Positions 6,591 to 14,663 of a DNA stretch of 23,330 nucleotides are shown here, in pieces. Every line of letters starts with the position of its first letter. The first letter of the stretch is position 1. Position numbers and translations under genes: made by a program. Origin of the DNA: JBBRVW01 sp038246545 (lineage in GTDB: Bacteria > Actinomycetota > Actinomycetes > JACCUZ01); assembly GCA_038246545.1 (NCBI GenBank), contig JBBRVW010000049.1:1-23330 (forward strand), written 5' to 3'. The notes below the pieces were generated by a model that was not told where the DNA came from, searched no databases, and saw only the letters and a program-made list of their open reading frames with translations.

Positions 6591-8427
6591 GTGCGCCCGT
6601 CCCGTCCCGCCGTCCTCGGCGCAGCCGCGCTGGCCGCCGCCCTCATGGGTGCCCTGACCACGACCGGCGCCGCCCCGGCGCGGGCCGCCACCACGGTGTC
6701 GGTGAGCAGCAAGACCATCGACGTCACCGTCGGACCGGCCGGCAGCCGCGAGGTCTGCACCGTCGTGTACGACCTGTACCGGCCGAGCACGGCGACGACG
6801 CAGCACCGCAAGCCGGCGATCCTCACGACCAACGGCTTCGGCGGCTCCAAGGACGACCAGGCCGACCTGGGCCGCGCCTTCGCGAGGCGTTGCTACGTCG
6901 TGCTGTCGTACTCGGGCCTGGGGTTCGGCGGCTCCGACTGCAAGATCACCCTCGACGACCCGGACTGGGACGGCCAGGCTGCCCAGCAGCTGGTGACCTA
7001 CCTCGGCGGCGGGAGGAGGGCCAACGACGGCAGCCGGGTCACTTACGTCCGCCGGGACCGCGTCTCGCACGACGGCAGGCACCGCACGCACGACCCGCGC
7101 GTCGGCATGGTCGGCGGCTCGTAGGGCGGCCAGGTGCAGTTCGCGGTCGCCGGCATCGACCCGCGCGTCGACACGATCGTCCCGATCATCACCTGGAACG
7201 ACCTCTCCTTCTCGCTGGCGCCCAACAACACGAGCTTCACGACCCCCGACGGCCAGGGAGTCCGATACGGCACCCCGGGCAGCGAGAAGGTCGGCTGGAC
7301 CTCGCTGTTCTTCGGCGTCGGGATCACCGACGTGATCCAGCACGCGTCGACCGACCCGACCCGCAACGTCGGCTGCCCGAACTTCGCCGACCAGGCCTGC
7401 GTCGCCAAGGCGCAGATGGACGCGCTCGGCTACCCGACCCAGGACACCCTCGACCTCGCCCGGCACGCCAGTGTCTCGTCGTACGTCGACAAGATCCGGA
7501 TCCCGACCCTGTTGGTGCAGGGCGAGATCGACACCCTGTTCACCCTGCAGGAGGCGGCCGCGACGTACCGCGCGCTGCGTGCCCAGGGCACGCCGGTGAA
7601 GATGATCTGGCAGTCCTGGGGCCACAGCGGCGGCGGGAACCCGGCGGCGGGCGAGCTCGACATGGCGCACCCGCGCGCGAGCCATGAAGGTCGCCGGATC
7701 AGCGACTGGTTCGACCACCACCTCAAAGGGGTGAAGGTCGGCACCGGCCCGCGGTTCAGCTACTTCCGGGACCGGGTCGGCTACACCGGCATCGCGACCC
7801 CGGCCTACGGCACGGCGGCTGCCTACCCCGTCGGCCGCTCGCAGGACCTCTACCTCTCCGGCACCGACTCGCTGGTGACGTCGAAGGACGCGGTGCTGCC
7901 AGGCAGCGCGTCGTGCGCGAACATCGCCGGCGAGGTGCCGACCAGCTTCAGCGAGGTCTCCGCGTTGCAGGGCTCGCGGGTTCCGGACGGCGTGACCCCG
8001 CCCTACGACACCCCGGGCACCTTCGCCGCCTGGAGCACCACGCCGCTCGCAGCGCCGGTCGTGTCGGTCGGCGTCCCGACCCTGACGCTGCGACTGTCGT
8101 CGCCGCTCGTGGCGCAGACGCAGGCCGCCGGACCGGCGGGGCAGCTGCTGCTGTTCGCGAAGATCTACGACGTCGCGCCCGACGGCAGCACGACGCTCGT
8201 GCACCGGCTGGTCTCGCCGACCCGCGTCGCCGACGTCACGAAGCCGGTGACCATCGAGCTGCCCGGGGTGGTGCACCGCTACGAGGCGGGCCACCGGCTC
8301 TCGGTCGTGGTCGCCGCCACCGACGCCGCGTACCGCAACAACCGCGGTGCAGCCGGTGTCGGTGCTCACCAGCCCGGGCGACCCGGGTGTCCTCCGGCTG
8401 CCGGTGCTCGACTCGTCGGTGTCGTAG
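6591..8427 (+). pseudogene. Secreted CocE/S15-type alpha/beta hydrolase, disrupted
   Basis: The reading frame begins at GTG 6591 with GGAGG at 6581-6585. It encodes a signal peptide (basic start, Ala/Leu core, cleavage after about residue 32 at APARA). The hydrolase domain resembles X-Pro dipeptidyl-peptidase S15/CocE proteins. The nucleophile elbow reads V-G-G-S, then an in-frame TAG at 7122-7124, then G-G-Q, where relatives have Tyr (GGSYGG). The same frame continues with NDLSFSLAPN, the likely catalytic Asp in LLVQGEIDTLF and His in WGHSGGG. A second lesion lies near 8343-8347: after YRNNR the frame is lost, and the expected ending (VQPVSVLTSPGDPGVLRLPV) is read in another frame to TAG 8425-8427. 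Two missing nucleotides in a CG-repeat would explain it. The total length is that of an intact gene, so the decay is recent or the sequence has errors. Confidence 0.85.
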
Positions 8428-8445
8428 CCGGGCGGCCGGGCGATG

Positions 8446-8859
8446 TCAGGTTGCGGCGGCCGTGCCGAGGTTCTCTCGCACCCAGCCGATGATCTCACCG
8501 GTCGTCGCGCCGGGCGTGAAGATCTTGGCCACGCCCATCTCGGTGAGCGCCGGCATGTCGGCCGCCGGCACGATGCCGCCGCCGAAGACCACGATGTCGC
8601 GGGCGTCGCGCTCGGCGAGGAGGTCGATGACTTTCTGGAACAGCGTCATGTGTGCACCCGAGAGCACCGACATGCCGATCGCGTCGGCGTCCTCCTGGAT
8701 GGCGGTCTCGACGATCTGCTCGGGGGTCTGGTGCAGGCCGGTGTAGACGACCTCGACACCCGCGTCGCGCAAGGCCCGAGCCACCACCTTGGCGCCACGG
8801 TCGTGGCCGTCGAGCCCAGGCTTGGCGACGACGACACGGACCGGCGCGGAGGTGCTCAC
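8446..8859 (-). CDS. icmB: B12-binding small subunit of an acyl-CoA mutase (IcmB-like)
   Basis: This 137-residue protein is a complete stand-alone cobalamin-binding domain, the size of the small subunit of isobutyryl-CoA mutase (IcmB) and of the related 2-hydroxyisobutyryl-CoA mutase. The B12 signature DxHxxG is D17-H19-G22 (LDGHDRG), where the histidine replaces the base on cobalt. The second signature is SVLSG (64-68), and GGG is at 93-95. It would work with a separate large subunit that binds the substrate and is not in this window. The GTG start at 8859 gives VSTSAPVRVV and sits 8 nt after a TACGCT -10 element, suggesting a leaderless transcript. Much of the frame remains open upstream, but that is antisense to the lipase. 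It could also be a methylmalonyl-CoA mutase-type small subunit; substrate cannot be read from this part. Confidence 0.87.
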   Translation of the reverse strand: MSTSAPVRVVVAKPGLDGHDRGAKVVARALRDAGVEVVYTGLHQTPEQIVETAIQEDADAIGMSVLSGAHMTLFQKVIDLLAERDARDIVVFGGGIVPAADMPALTEMGVAKIFTPGATTGEIIGWVRENLGTAAAT

Positions 8860-8867
8860 AACTGCGC

Positions 8868-8873
8868 AGCGTA
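8868..8873 (-). promoter_or_regulatory. Candidate -10 element for a leaderless icmB transcript
   Basis: On the minus strand TACGCT fits the TANNNT -10 pattern and ends 8 nt before the GTG start codon. Transcription would therefore begin at or next to the start codon. No good -35 is visible, and no Shine-Dalgarno is present. Confidence 0.4.
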
Positions 8874-8981
8874 GTCCCGGCGCGCCCCAGGCGTCCGACG
8901 GCCCGGGACGGGTACTGGCGACTACGGTGCTGCGGCAGGCCCGCTCAGGTGCTGGCCGCAGGCAGCCGACGACAGGACTGT

Positions 8982-8986
8982 GGAGG
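8982..8986 (+). promoter_or_regulatory. Ribosome binding site that sets the lipase start
   Basis: GGAGG ends 8 nt before the GTG at 8995. The earlier in-frame GTG at 8980 overlaps this element, so 8995 is the better start. Confidence 0.65.
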
Positions 8987-8994
8987 TCGCACTG

Positions 8995-9933
8995 GTGCGT
9001 GAGCGCCTGGGTCGCGCGGGCAACGGCGTTCGCCGGGGTGCCGGCAGCCTCCTGACGCCCACCGGTCTGCGCGGCGCCGCCGTCGAGGTCGGCTGGGTGG
9101 CGGCGCACGCCGCGCTCTACCCGCTCGGTGTCGTGAAGGACCGGGCGGGCGCCCGCACCGACGCCCGCCGGGACCTGGCCGGGCTGTCGCCCGTCCAGCG
9201 CGGGCTCGTGGTCGGCGACGTCGAGGCGGCCGGCACGCCGATCCTGCTGGTGCACGGCATGGTCGACAACCGCTCGATCTTCACCGTTCTGCGGCGGGCC
9301 CTTCGGCGGCGTGGCTTCTTCCAGGTGCTCGGCATCAACTACAGCCCGCTGACGCGCGACGTCCGGCTGGCAGCCACCCAGCTGGCGACCCGGGTCGAGC
9401 GGCTCTGCGAGGAGAGCGGGTTCGAGCGGATCCACGTGATCGGCCACAGCATGGGTGGCCTCATCGCGCGGTACTACGTGCAGCGGCTGGGTGGTGATGC
9501 CCGGGTGCACACGCTGGTCACCCTGGGCACCCCGCACGGCGGCACCCGGCACGCGTACCTCGTGCCGCACCGGTTGGCCCGCCAGCTGCGGCCGGGCAGC
9601 GACCTCGTCGCCGAGCTCGCCGAGCCGGCCGCCGGGTGCCGCACCCGCTTCCTCGCGGTCTGGAGCGACCTCGACCAGATGATCGTCCCGAAGCGAGCGG
9701 CGCGCATCGACCACCCCGACCTCAACGCCCGCAACGCCTTCGTGCGCGGTGTCGGCCACATGTCGCTGCCGATACACCGACAAGCGGTCCGCGAGATCGC
9801 GGCGACGCTGGCCCAGCTGGACCCCCGGGGCGCGACCGTGACGCCCGGCGTGACCCCGATCGCGAGCGACCGCCCGGAGCGCAGGCCCCGGCCGCCCGGA
9901 GCCGCCCGCGCGGCCCGCACTGCGCTGTCCTGA
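8995..9933 (+). CDS. Alpha/beta hydrolase, triacylglycerol lipase-like
   Basis: The protein has 312 residues. The oxyanion-hole stretch is ILLVHGM (83-89). The nucleophile elbow GHSMGG puts the catalytic serine at S152. The acid is D225 or D227 in WSDLDQMIVP, and the histidine is H255 in GVGHMSL. VTLGTPHGG (175-183) is typical of bacterial lipases and PGAP1-like esterases. There is no cleavable signal peptide; the N-terminal Arg-rich segment followed by VGWVAAHAALYPLG may associate with membrane. The C-terminal 30 residues are Pro/Arg-rich and probably disordered. It is divergent from icmB and followed by the M23 peptidase gene after 268 nt. The fold is secure; the substrate is not. Confidence 0.88.
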   Translation: MRERLGRAGNGVRRGAGSLLTPTGLRGAAVEVGWVAAHAALYPLGVVKDRAGARTDARRDLAGLSPVQRGLVVGDVEAAGTPILLVHGMVDNRSIFTVLRRALRRRGFFQVLGINYSPLTRDVRLAATQLATRVERLCEESGFERIHVIGHSMGGLIARYYVQRLGGDARVHTLVTLGTPHGGTRHAYLVPHRLARQLRPGSDLVAELAEPAAGCRTRFLAVWSDLDQMIVPKRAARIDHPDLNARNAFVRGVGHMSLPIHRQAVREIAATLAQLDPRGATVTPGVTPIASDRPERRPRPPGAARAARTALS

Positions 9934-9978
9934 CCGGGCCCGGGGTCGTCGGGGCGGCTGGGTGACCGACCCGCCCGA

Positions 9979-9994
9979 TGTGACCGATCTCACG
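9979..9994. promoter_or_regulatory. CRP-like binding site upstream of the M23 peptidase gene
   Basis: TGTGA-CCGATC-TCACG matches the CRP consensus TGTGA-N6-TCACA at all but the last base. It lies in the 268-nt gap between the lipase and the M23 peptidase, centred about 215 nt before the peptidase start. Cell-wall hydrolase genes such as rpfA are known CRP targets in mycobacteria, so control of the peptidase is plausible. No convincing -10 is seen at the classical spacing. TTGAAC (10102-10107) and TATCGT (10154-10159) further on are possible promoter pieces. Confidence 0.45.
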
Positions 9995-10201
9995 AGCAGC
10001 CTCCGCAGTGGGGAGGTTTCCGGACTACCCGGGCGGACAAACGCCCCGGGACGGGATGCCCCCGCGGTCACTTCTCGTCACCAAGCCATGACTCTCGGTG
10101 GTTGAACAAGGTAGGGACACCGTGCAGGTTGGCTCGGCCGGTGATCTCTTCGTTATCGTCGCCCGGTCCCCCTGCCCCCGACGACGAGGCGAAGTCTGCC
10201 C

Positions 10202-10921
10202 GTGCCACCTCGCCGCAACGGCGGACGCCACCGCAAGCCCAGGCAGATCGGTGGTCCCGCCTACGTCACCGCCGCCACCCTGGCCGCCTTCACCGTGAGC
10301 GGTCTCAACGTGCCCGGCGCGATCGGCGCTGCCCACGAGTCCGGCCCTGCCGGCGCCACCACCCAGCAGCTCCAGCAGGCGCGCACCATCGCCGCCGGCC
10401 AGCTGCGGCAGACCCTCGTCAAGCAGGACACCGAGCGCGCGACCCGCCTGCGGGCCGTGCGCACGTCCATGGTGCAGAAGGTCCACGACGCCGCCGAGGC
10501 CGAGCGCAAGGCTCGCGAGGCGGCCCGTCCCAAGTGGGTCATCCCGGTCGACCACTTCCGGCTCACCGCCGGCTTCGGCGACTACGGCCTGTGGACCAGC
10601 TCGCACACCGGCCAGGACTTCGCCGCGCCGGAGGGGACCCCGATCCACGCGGTCGGCGACGGGAAGATCATCTTTGCCGGCTGGGACGGTGCCTACGGCA
10701 ACAAGATCGCCATCGAGCACATAGACGGCACGGTCACCTGGTACGCCCACATGTCGGCGTTCCTCCGCACCGACGGCAGCGTCAAGGCCGGCGACATCAT
10801 CGGCCGCATCGGTTCCACGGGCAACGTCACCGGCCCGCACCTGCACCTCGAGGTCCGCCCGCAGAACGGCGACCCGGTCCCGCCGCTCACCTGGCTGCGC
10901 CAGCAAGGCATCGCGGTCTGA
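10202..10921 (+). CDS. M23 family zinc metallopeptidase, cell-wall hydrolase
   Basis: The protein has 239 residues. A basic N-terminus (RRNGGRHRKPRQ) is followed by a hydrophobic stretch (about 18-43), which could be a signal peptide or membrane anchor. Residues 50-108 form an Ala/Gln/Arg-rich helical, probably coiled-coil region. The LytM/M23 domain (about 112-225) has all zinc and catalytic residues: H135 and D139 in HTGQDF, H183 in YAHMS, and H213/H215 in GPHLHLE. Such enzymes cut peptidoglycan cross-bridges; exported M23 proteins with a coiled coil can also act as activators. The GTG start at 10202 has only a weak GAGG 12 nt upstream. The upstream gap holds a CRP-like site. It is convergent with pcrA across a strong hairpin. 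Confidence 0.93.
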   Translation: MPPRRNGGRHRKPRQIGGPAYVTAATLAAFTVSGLNVPGAIGAAHESGPAGATTQQLQQARTIAAGQLRQTLVKQDTERATRLRAVRTSMVQKVHDAAEAERKAREAARPKWVIPVDHFRLTAGFGDYGLWTSSHTGQDFAAPEGTPIHAVGDGKIIFAGWDGAYGNKIAIEHIDGTVTWYAHMSAFLRTDGSVKAGDIIGRIGSTGNVTGPHLHLEVRPQNGDPVPPLTWLRQQGIAV

Positions 10922-10985
10922 CCCACCGTCGGGGCGCCCTCCCGCGGCGTTCCAGGCCCGACCGCGGCCTGCATGCCCCTGCTGA

Positions 10986-11019
10986 CCCGAGTTGATCACG
11001 GTCCCGTGATCAACTCGGG
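10986..11019. terminator. Strong bidirectional hairpin between the M23 gene and pcrA
   Basis: A 16-nt arm (10986-11001, CCCGAGTTGATCACGG) is perfectly complementary to 11004-11019 and separated by TC. In practice this is a 15-bp stem with a four-base loop. It lies between two convergent genes, so it can stop transcription from both sides, although there is no T-run. Confidence 0.8.
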
Positions 11020-11063
11020 AGAGGTGGCCGGGCGGGCGGGGAGGGGCGGGCTGCCCAGGGCGG

Positions 11064-13388
11064 CTAGAGCTTCTCGACGGGGGCGTAGCGCAGCAGCAGG
11101 CGCTTGACGCCGCCGGTGCGGAAGTCGATCGAGGCGACCGCCCGCTCCCCCGCTCCCTCGACCGCGACCACCGAGCCCATGCCGAACGTGTCGTGCGTGA
11201 CCCGGTCGCCGGGCTCGAGGTGGACGACGGTGCGGTTGCCGGGCGAGCGGACACCGGGGCGGGCCGCCATCGCGGCCACCGCCGTGGGGCTGGTGACCGT
11301 CGACTCGAGCCGCTGCCAGTCCAGCAGCTGCCCGGGGACCTCCTCGAGGAACCGCGAGGCCGGGTAGGCCTGCGGGGCGCCCCACGCACTGCGCACCGTG
11401 GAGCGCGACAGGTAGAGCCGCTCGCGTGCCCGGGTGATGCCGACGTAGGCGAGCCGGCGCTCCTCCTCGAGCTCGGTGGGATCGGCGAGCGAGCGCTGGT
11501 GGGGGAAGATCCCGTCCTCGAGGCCGGTGAGGAAGACGACCGGGAACTCCAGGCCCTTGGCGGTGTGCAGCGTCATGAGGGTGACGACGCCCTGCGCGGG
11601 CGTGCCGTCCTCGCCGGTCTCACCCCTCTGAGCGGCATCGTCGGGGATCTGGTCGGCGTCGGCGACCAGCGCGACCTGCTCCATGAACTCGACCAGGTCG
11701 CCGCCGGGGTTGGCCTCCTCGAACTCGCGGGCCACCGAGACGAGCTCCTGGAGGTTCTCGATCCGGGTCTGGTCCTGCGGGTCGGCGGAGCCGGAGAGCT
11801 CGGCGGCGTAGCCGGTGCGGTCGAGCACGGCCTCCAGCACGGTGGCCGGTGGCGTCCCCGCCTCGACCAGGGTCCGCAGGTCGTCCATCAGGGTGCGGAA
11901 CGCCTGCACGGCGTTGAGCGACCGGGACGCCAGGCCGTAGGCGTCCTCGCACCGCGTGAGCGCGTCGTTGAAGCTGATCGCCTCGCGCTGGGCCAGGGCC
12001 TCGAGGCAGGCCTCGGCACGGTCGCCGATGCCGCGCTTGGGGACGTTGAGGATGCGGCGCAGCGACACCGAGTCGGCCGGGTTGGCCAGCACCCGGAGGT
12101 AGGCCAGCGCGTCGCGCACCTCGCGCCGCTCGTAGAAGCGCACCCCGCCGACCACCTTGTACGGCAGCCCGACCCGGATGAACACCTCTTCGAACACCCG
12201 GGACTGCGCGTTGGTGCGGTAGAACACCGCGACCTGCGAGGGGAGCACGCCCTCGTCGTCGGTCAGGCGGTCGACCTCCCGCGCGACGAACGACGCCTCG
12301 TCGTGCTCGTTGTCGGCGACGTAGCCAACGATGGGCGCGCCCTCACCGGCGTCGGACCACAGGTTCTTGGGCTTGCGGCTCGCGTTGCGCGAGATCACGG
12401 CGTTGGCCGCGGACAGGATCGTCTGCGTGGAGCGGTAGTTCTGCTCGAGCAGGATCGTGGTCGCGTCGGCGTAGTCGTTCTCGAAGTCGAGGATGTTGCG
12501 GATCGTCGCGCCGCGGAAGGCGTAGATCGACTGGTCGGCGTCGCCGACGACGCACAGCTCGGCGGCCGGCAGCTCCAGCGCGGCGTGGCCGCCGGCGGTC
12601 AGTTCGCGTACCAGCATGTACTGCGCGTGGTTGGTGTCCTGGTACTCGTCGACGAGCACGTGGCGGAACCGTCGGCGGTAGTGCTCGGCGACGTCGGGGA
12701 ACGCCTGCAGCAGGTGCACCGTGGTCATGATCAGGTCGTCGAAGTCGAAGGCGTTGGCCTCGTGCAGCCGGCGCTGGTAGAGTTTGTACGCCTCCGCGAG
12801 CGTCTTCTCCAGGTGCGTCTCCGCGCGCTCGGCGAACGTCTCGTGGTCGACGAGCTCGTTCTTGAGGTTGCTCACCTGGTGCGAGAACGAGCGCGGCGGG
12901 AAGCGCTTCGGGTCGAGGTCGAGGTCGCGGCAGACCAGGGTCATGAGGCGCTGCGAGTCGGCGGCGTCGTAGATCGAGAACGTCGACTTCATGCCGAGGT
13001 GGGTGGCCTCGCGGCGCAGGATGCGCACGCAGGCCGAGTGGAACGTGCTGACCCACATCGCCTTCGCGCGGCCGCCGACCAGGGCCGTGACCCTCTCCTT
13101 CATCTCACCAGCGGCCTTGTTGGTGAAGGTGATCGCGAGGATCGCGCCGGGGTGGACGTGGCGCTGGTGCAACAGGTACGCGATCCGGTGGGTGAGCACC
13201 CGGGTCTTGCCGGACCCGGCGCCGGCGACGATCAGCAGCGGGCGGCCCTCGTGCACCACCGCCGCGCGCTGCTGCGGGTTGAGACCCTCGAGCAGCTGGG
13301 CGGCGGCGTCGCGACGCGCCGGCTGGTCGCCCCCCTGCGCGGCCAGGAGACCGGGCAGCGGCAGGGAGTCGTCGAAGAGGGTGCTCAT
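11064..13388 (-). CDS. pcrA: ATP-dependent DNA helicase PcrA/UvrD
   Basis: This 774-residue superfamily 1A 3'-5' helicase acts in nucleotide excision repair and in clearing recombinase or stalled complexes from DNA. All helicase motifs are visible: the Q-motif LNPQQRAAV (36-44), Walker A AGAGSGKT (55-62), ITFTNKAAGEM (86-96), TFHSAC (115-120), Walker B DEYQDTN (247-253), GDADQSIYAFRGA (282-294), LEQNYRST, TLHTAKGLEFPVVFL and YVGITRARERLYL. The C-terminal tail (about 720-774) carries GDRVTHDTFGMGSVV, the tudor-like RNA polymerase-binding region of PcrA. Length is normal. The ATG at 13388 has a G-rich run directly before it. TAGACT (minus strand, 13398-13403) lies 9 nt upstream and may be the -10 of a very short leader. 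Confidence 0.97.
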   Translation of the reverse strand: MSTLFDDSLPLPGLLAAQGGDQPARRDAAAQLLEGLNPQQRAAVVHEGRPLLIVAGAGSGKTRVLTHRIAYLLHQRHVHPGAILAITFTNKAAGEMKERVTALVGGRAKAMWVSTFHSACVRILRREATHLGMKSTFSIYDAADSQRLMTLVCRDLDLDPKRFPPRSFSHQVSNLKNELVDHETFAERAETHLEKTLAEAYKLYQRRLHEANAFDFDDLIMTTVHLLQAFPDVAEHYRRRFRHVLVDEYQDTNHAQYMLVRELTAGGHAALELPAAELCVVGDADQSIYAFRGATIRNILDFENDYADATTILLEQNYRSTQTILSAANAVISRNASRKPKNLWSDAGEGAPIVGYVADNEHDEASFVAREVDRLTDDEGVLPSQVAVFYRTNAQSRVFEEVFIRVGLPYKVVGGVRFYERREVRDALAYLRVLANPADSVSLRRILNVPKRGIGDRAEACLEALAQREAISFNDALTRCEDAYGLASRSLNAVQAFRTLMDDLRTLVEAGTPPATVLEAVLDRTGYAAELSGSADPQDQTRIENLQELVSVAREFEEANPGGDLVEFMEQVALVADADQIPDDAAQRGETGEDGTPAQGVVTLMTLHTAKGLEFPVVFLTGLEDGIFPHQRSLADPTELEEERRLAYVGITRARERLYLSRSTVRSAWGAPQAYPASRFLEEVPGQLLDWQRLESTVTSPTAVAAMAARPGVRSPGNRTVVHLEPGDRVTHDTFGMGSVVAVEGAGERAVASIDFRTGGVKRLLLRYAPVEKL

Positions 13389-13457
13389 CTCCCCCTGAGT
13401 CTAGGAGGGGGTCCGGACGTCCGCAGGGCGGCGCCGGATGAACGCGGGAGGCGCAGG

Positions 13458-14570
13458 TCAGACGGCCGGCGGCACGATCGGCGTCGCGACGTAGCCGAGA
13501 ACGTCGGCACGCAGGTGGGCCATCGCCCCGGCGAGCTGCAGCGACACTTGGCCACCCGCGCCCAGGGGCACCGTGACCTCGACGACCTTCCCGGTCGCGT
13601 CGGTGAAGGCCGGGTCGACGGGCAGGGCGCCGCCCGCCGGCCAGGCCCGGAGCTGGAACGCGGCGTCCGGCCGCACGACCCGCAGCCGCAGGACCACGGC
13701 CGCCACCCCCTCGAGGGGCACCCCGCCCCGACCGGCGACCGCGAGGTCCAGCCGGACGTCGGGGTGGACCCGGCACGGCCCGGACGGCGTCCCGTTGCCC
13801 AGCTGGGTGCCGAGCACCCGGGCCGGTGGCAGCGCCACCACGGGGCCGGCGACCGGGACGACCGGCGCCGGGACGACCGGCGTGGGCAGGGTGGGGACCG
13901 GAGTGACCGGGAGCGCCGGCGAAAGCGCCGGCAGCGGCGTCGGGCAGGCCACGTAGCCGGTGTAGTACGACGTGCGCCTGTTCGCGCCGTCCCAGGTGAA
14001 GCTCACGTGCACGTGGGTCCGGTGACAGGTGTTGTCCCAGGCCCTCTTCTGCTTCTTCTTGGCCAGGCAGCCGTTGTACTCGGTCCAGCCGCGCGCCGGG
14101 TCGTACGCCCGCCAGGTCTGGTTGTTCCAGATGACGTAGCTGATGCCGAGCCGGCGGGCCATCGCCTCGGGGTTGCCGTAGCCGTCGGGCGCCTGCAGCC
14201 ACGCCACGAACGCGTCTCCCATCGCCTTCTGCTCGGGCGCCCGGACGTTGACCATCCAGTCCAGCGCCCGTCCCTCCTCGTGGCCGGAGTCAGCCGAGGT
14301 GCAGGGGCGCACGATGTTGGAGGAGATCGCGCCGTACGTCGCGAGCAGCAGCTTCCGCAGGAACGTGGGGCCGCGCTTCTCGACCGGGTCGCAGCCGCTC
14401 TCCCGCTCCCAGCGCGGGTACGCATCAATGACTGAGGTGCTGAACGACTTCTCGGTGGGCGTGACCTGGACCGCGGCGGCCGGGCCAGCCTGCGCGAGGC
14501 CGGCACCGAGGGTCGAGGCCGCGAGCGCCGCCACCAGGGCGACGCGCGGGAGCCAGCTGCGCGCAGTCAT
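13458..14570 (-). CDS. Secreted M15-like peptidase with C-terminal beta domain
   Basis: The protein has 370 residues. The signal peptide is about 1-33 (LPRVALVAALAAS core, ending near AAA). Residues 40-210 form a domain with the M15 D,D-carboxypeptidase/VanY signature SxHxxGxAxD (SGHEEGRALD, H97 and D104) and a later HVH (H186, H188), so the zinc ligands seem present. IWNNQTWRAYDP and six cysteines are other marks. A Pro/Val hinge (about 211-248) leads to a C-terminal beta-rich domain (250-362) reading RVLGT, GGVPLEGVAAVVLRL, AWPAG and LRADVLGYV. This is a diverged form of a repeat-type domain common in secreted actinobacterial proteins. It probably trims peptidoglycan peptides or binds the wall. 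The ATG at 14570 is chosen over an upstream in-frame extension because of the signal peptide. It is divergent from the PIG-L gene. Confidence 0.82.
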   Translation of the reverse strand: MTARSWLPRVALVAALAASTLGAGLAQAGPAAAVQVTPTEKSFSTSVIDAYPRWERESGCDPVEKRGPTFLRKLLLATYGAISSNIVRPCTSADSGHEEGRALDWMVNVRAPEQKAMGDAFVAWLQAPDGYGNPEAMARRLGISYVIWNNQTWRAYDPARGWTEYNGCLAKKKQKRAWDNTCHRTHVHVSFTWDGANRRTSYYTGYVACPTPLPALSPALPVTPVPTLPTPVVPAPVVPVAGPVVALPPARVLGTQLGNGTPSGPCRVHPDVRLDLAVAGRGGVPLEGVAAVVLRLRVVRPDAAFQLRAWPAGGALPVDPAFTDATGKVVEVTVPLGAGGQVSLQLAGAMAHLRADVLGYVATPIVPPAV

Positions 14571-14591
14571 CCCCGTCTCATCGACGCCGTG

Positions 14592-14620
14592 TCGGACCGT
14601 CTTGAGTGCCGACCTACGAT
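14592..14620 (+). promoter_or_regulatory. Candidate promoter of the PIG-L deacetylase gene
   Basis: TACGAT (14615-14620) is a good -10. TCGGAC (14592-14597) is a weak -35 at 17-nt spacing. Transcription would start near 14627, leaving a leader of about 37 nt with a ribosome binding site before the GTG at 14664. Confidence 0.4.
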
Positions 14621-14650
14621 GACCGACGGCGCGGGGGTCCGCGTACCGAC

Positions 14651-14658
14651 GAGAGGAG
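14651..14658 (+). promoter_or_regulatory. Ribosome binding site that sets the PIG-L start
   Basis: GAGAGGAG ends 5 nt before the GTG at 14664. It supports that start over the upstream in-frame ATG at 14619, which has no ribosome binding site and lies in the candidate promoter. Confidence 0.65.
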
Positions 14659-14663
14659 CGCGT

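Noticed and set aside
7122..7124. TAG read as pyrrolysine or selenocysteine-like recoding
   Set aside because: The position is the Tyr of G-x-S-Y-G-G, a single-base change explains it, a second lesion exists in the gene, and no recoding machinery is visible in the window.
9995..10201. c-di-AMP (ydaO-type) riboswitch before the M23 peptidase
   Set aside because: The conserved blocks I know for this class (GGGTGAATC-like and the CCCGTCAGCTAACC-like segment) are not present. A covariance search could still change this.
2..13000. Very long alternative frames, for example 2-1525 (+), 4008-6536 (+) and 11193-14435 (+)
   Set aside because: They lie opposite well-supported genes, have Arg/Gly/Ala or Asp/Val/Gly-skewed composition without domains, and are expected in such GC-rich DNA.
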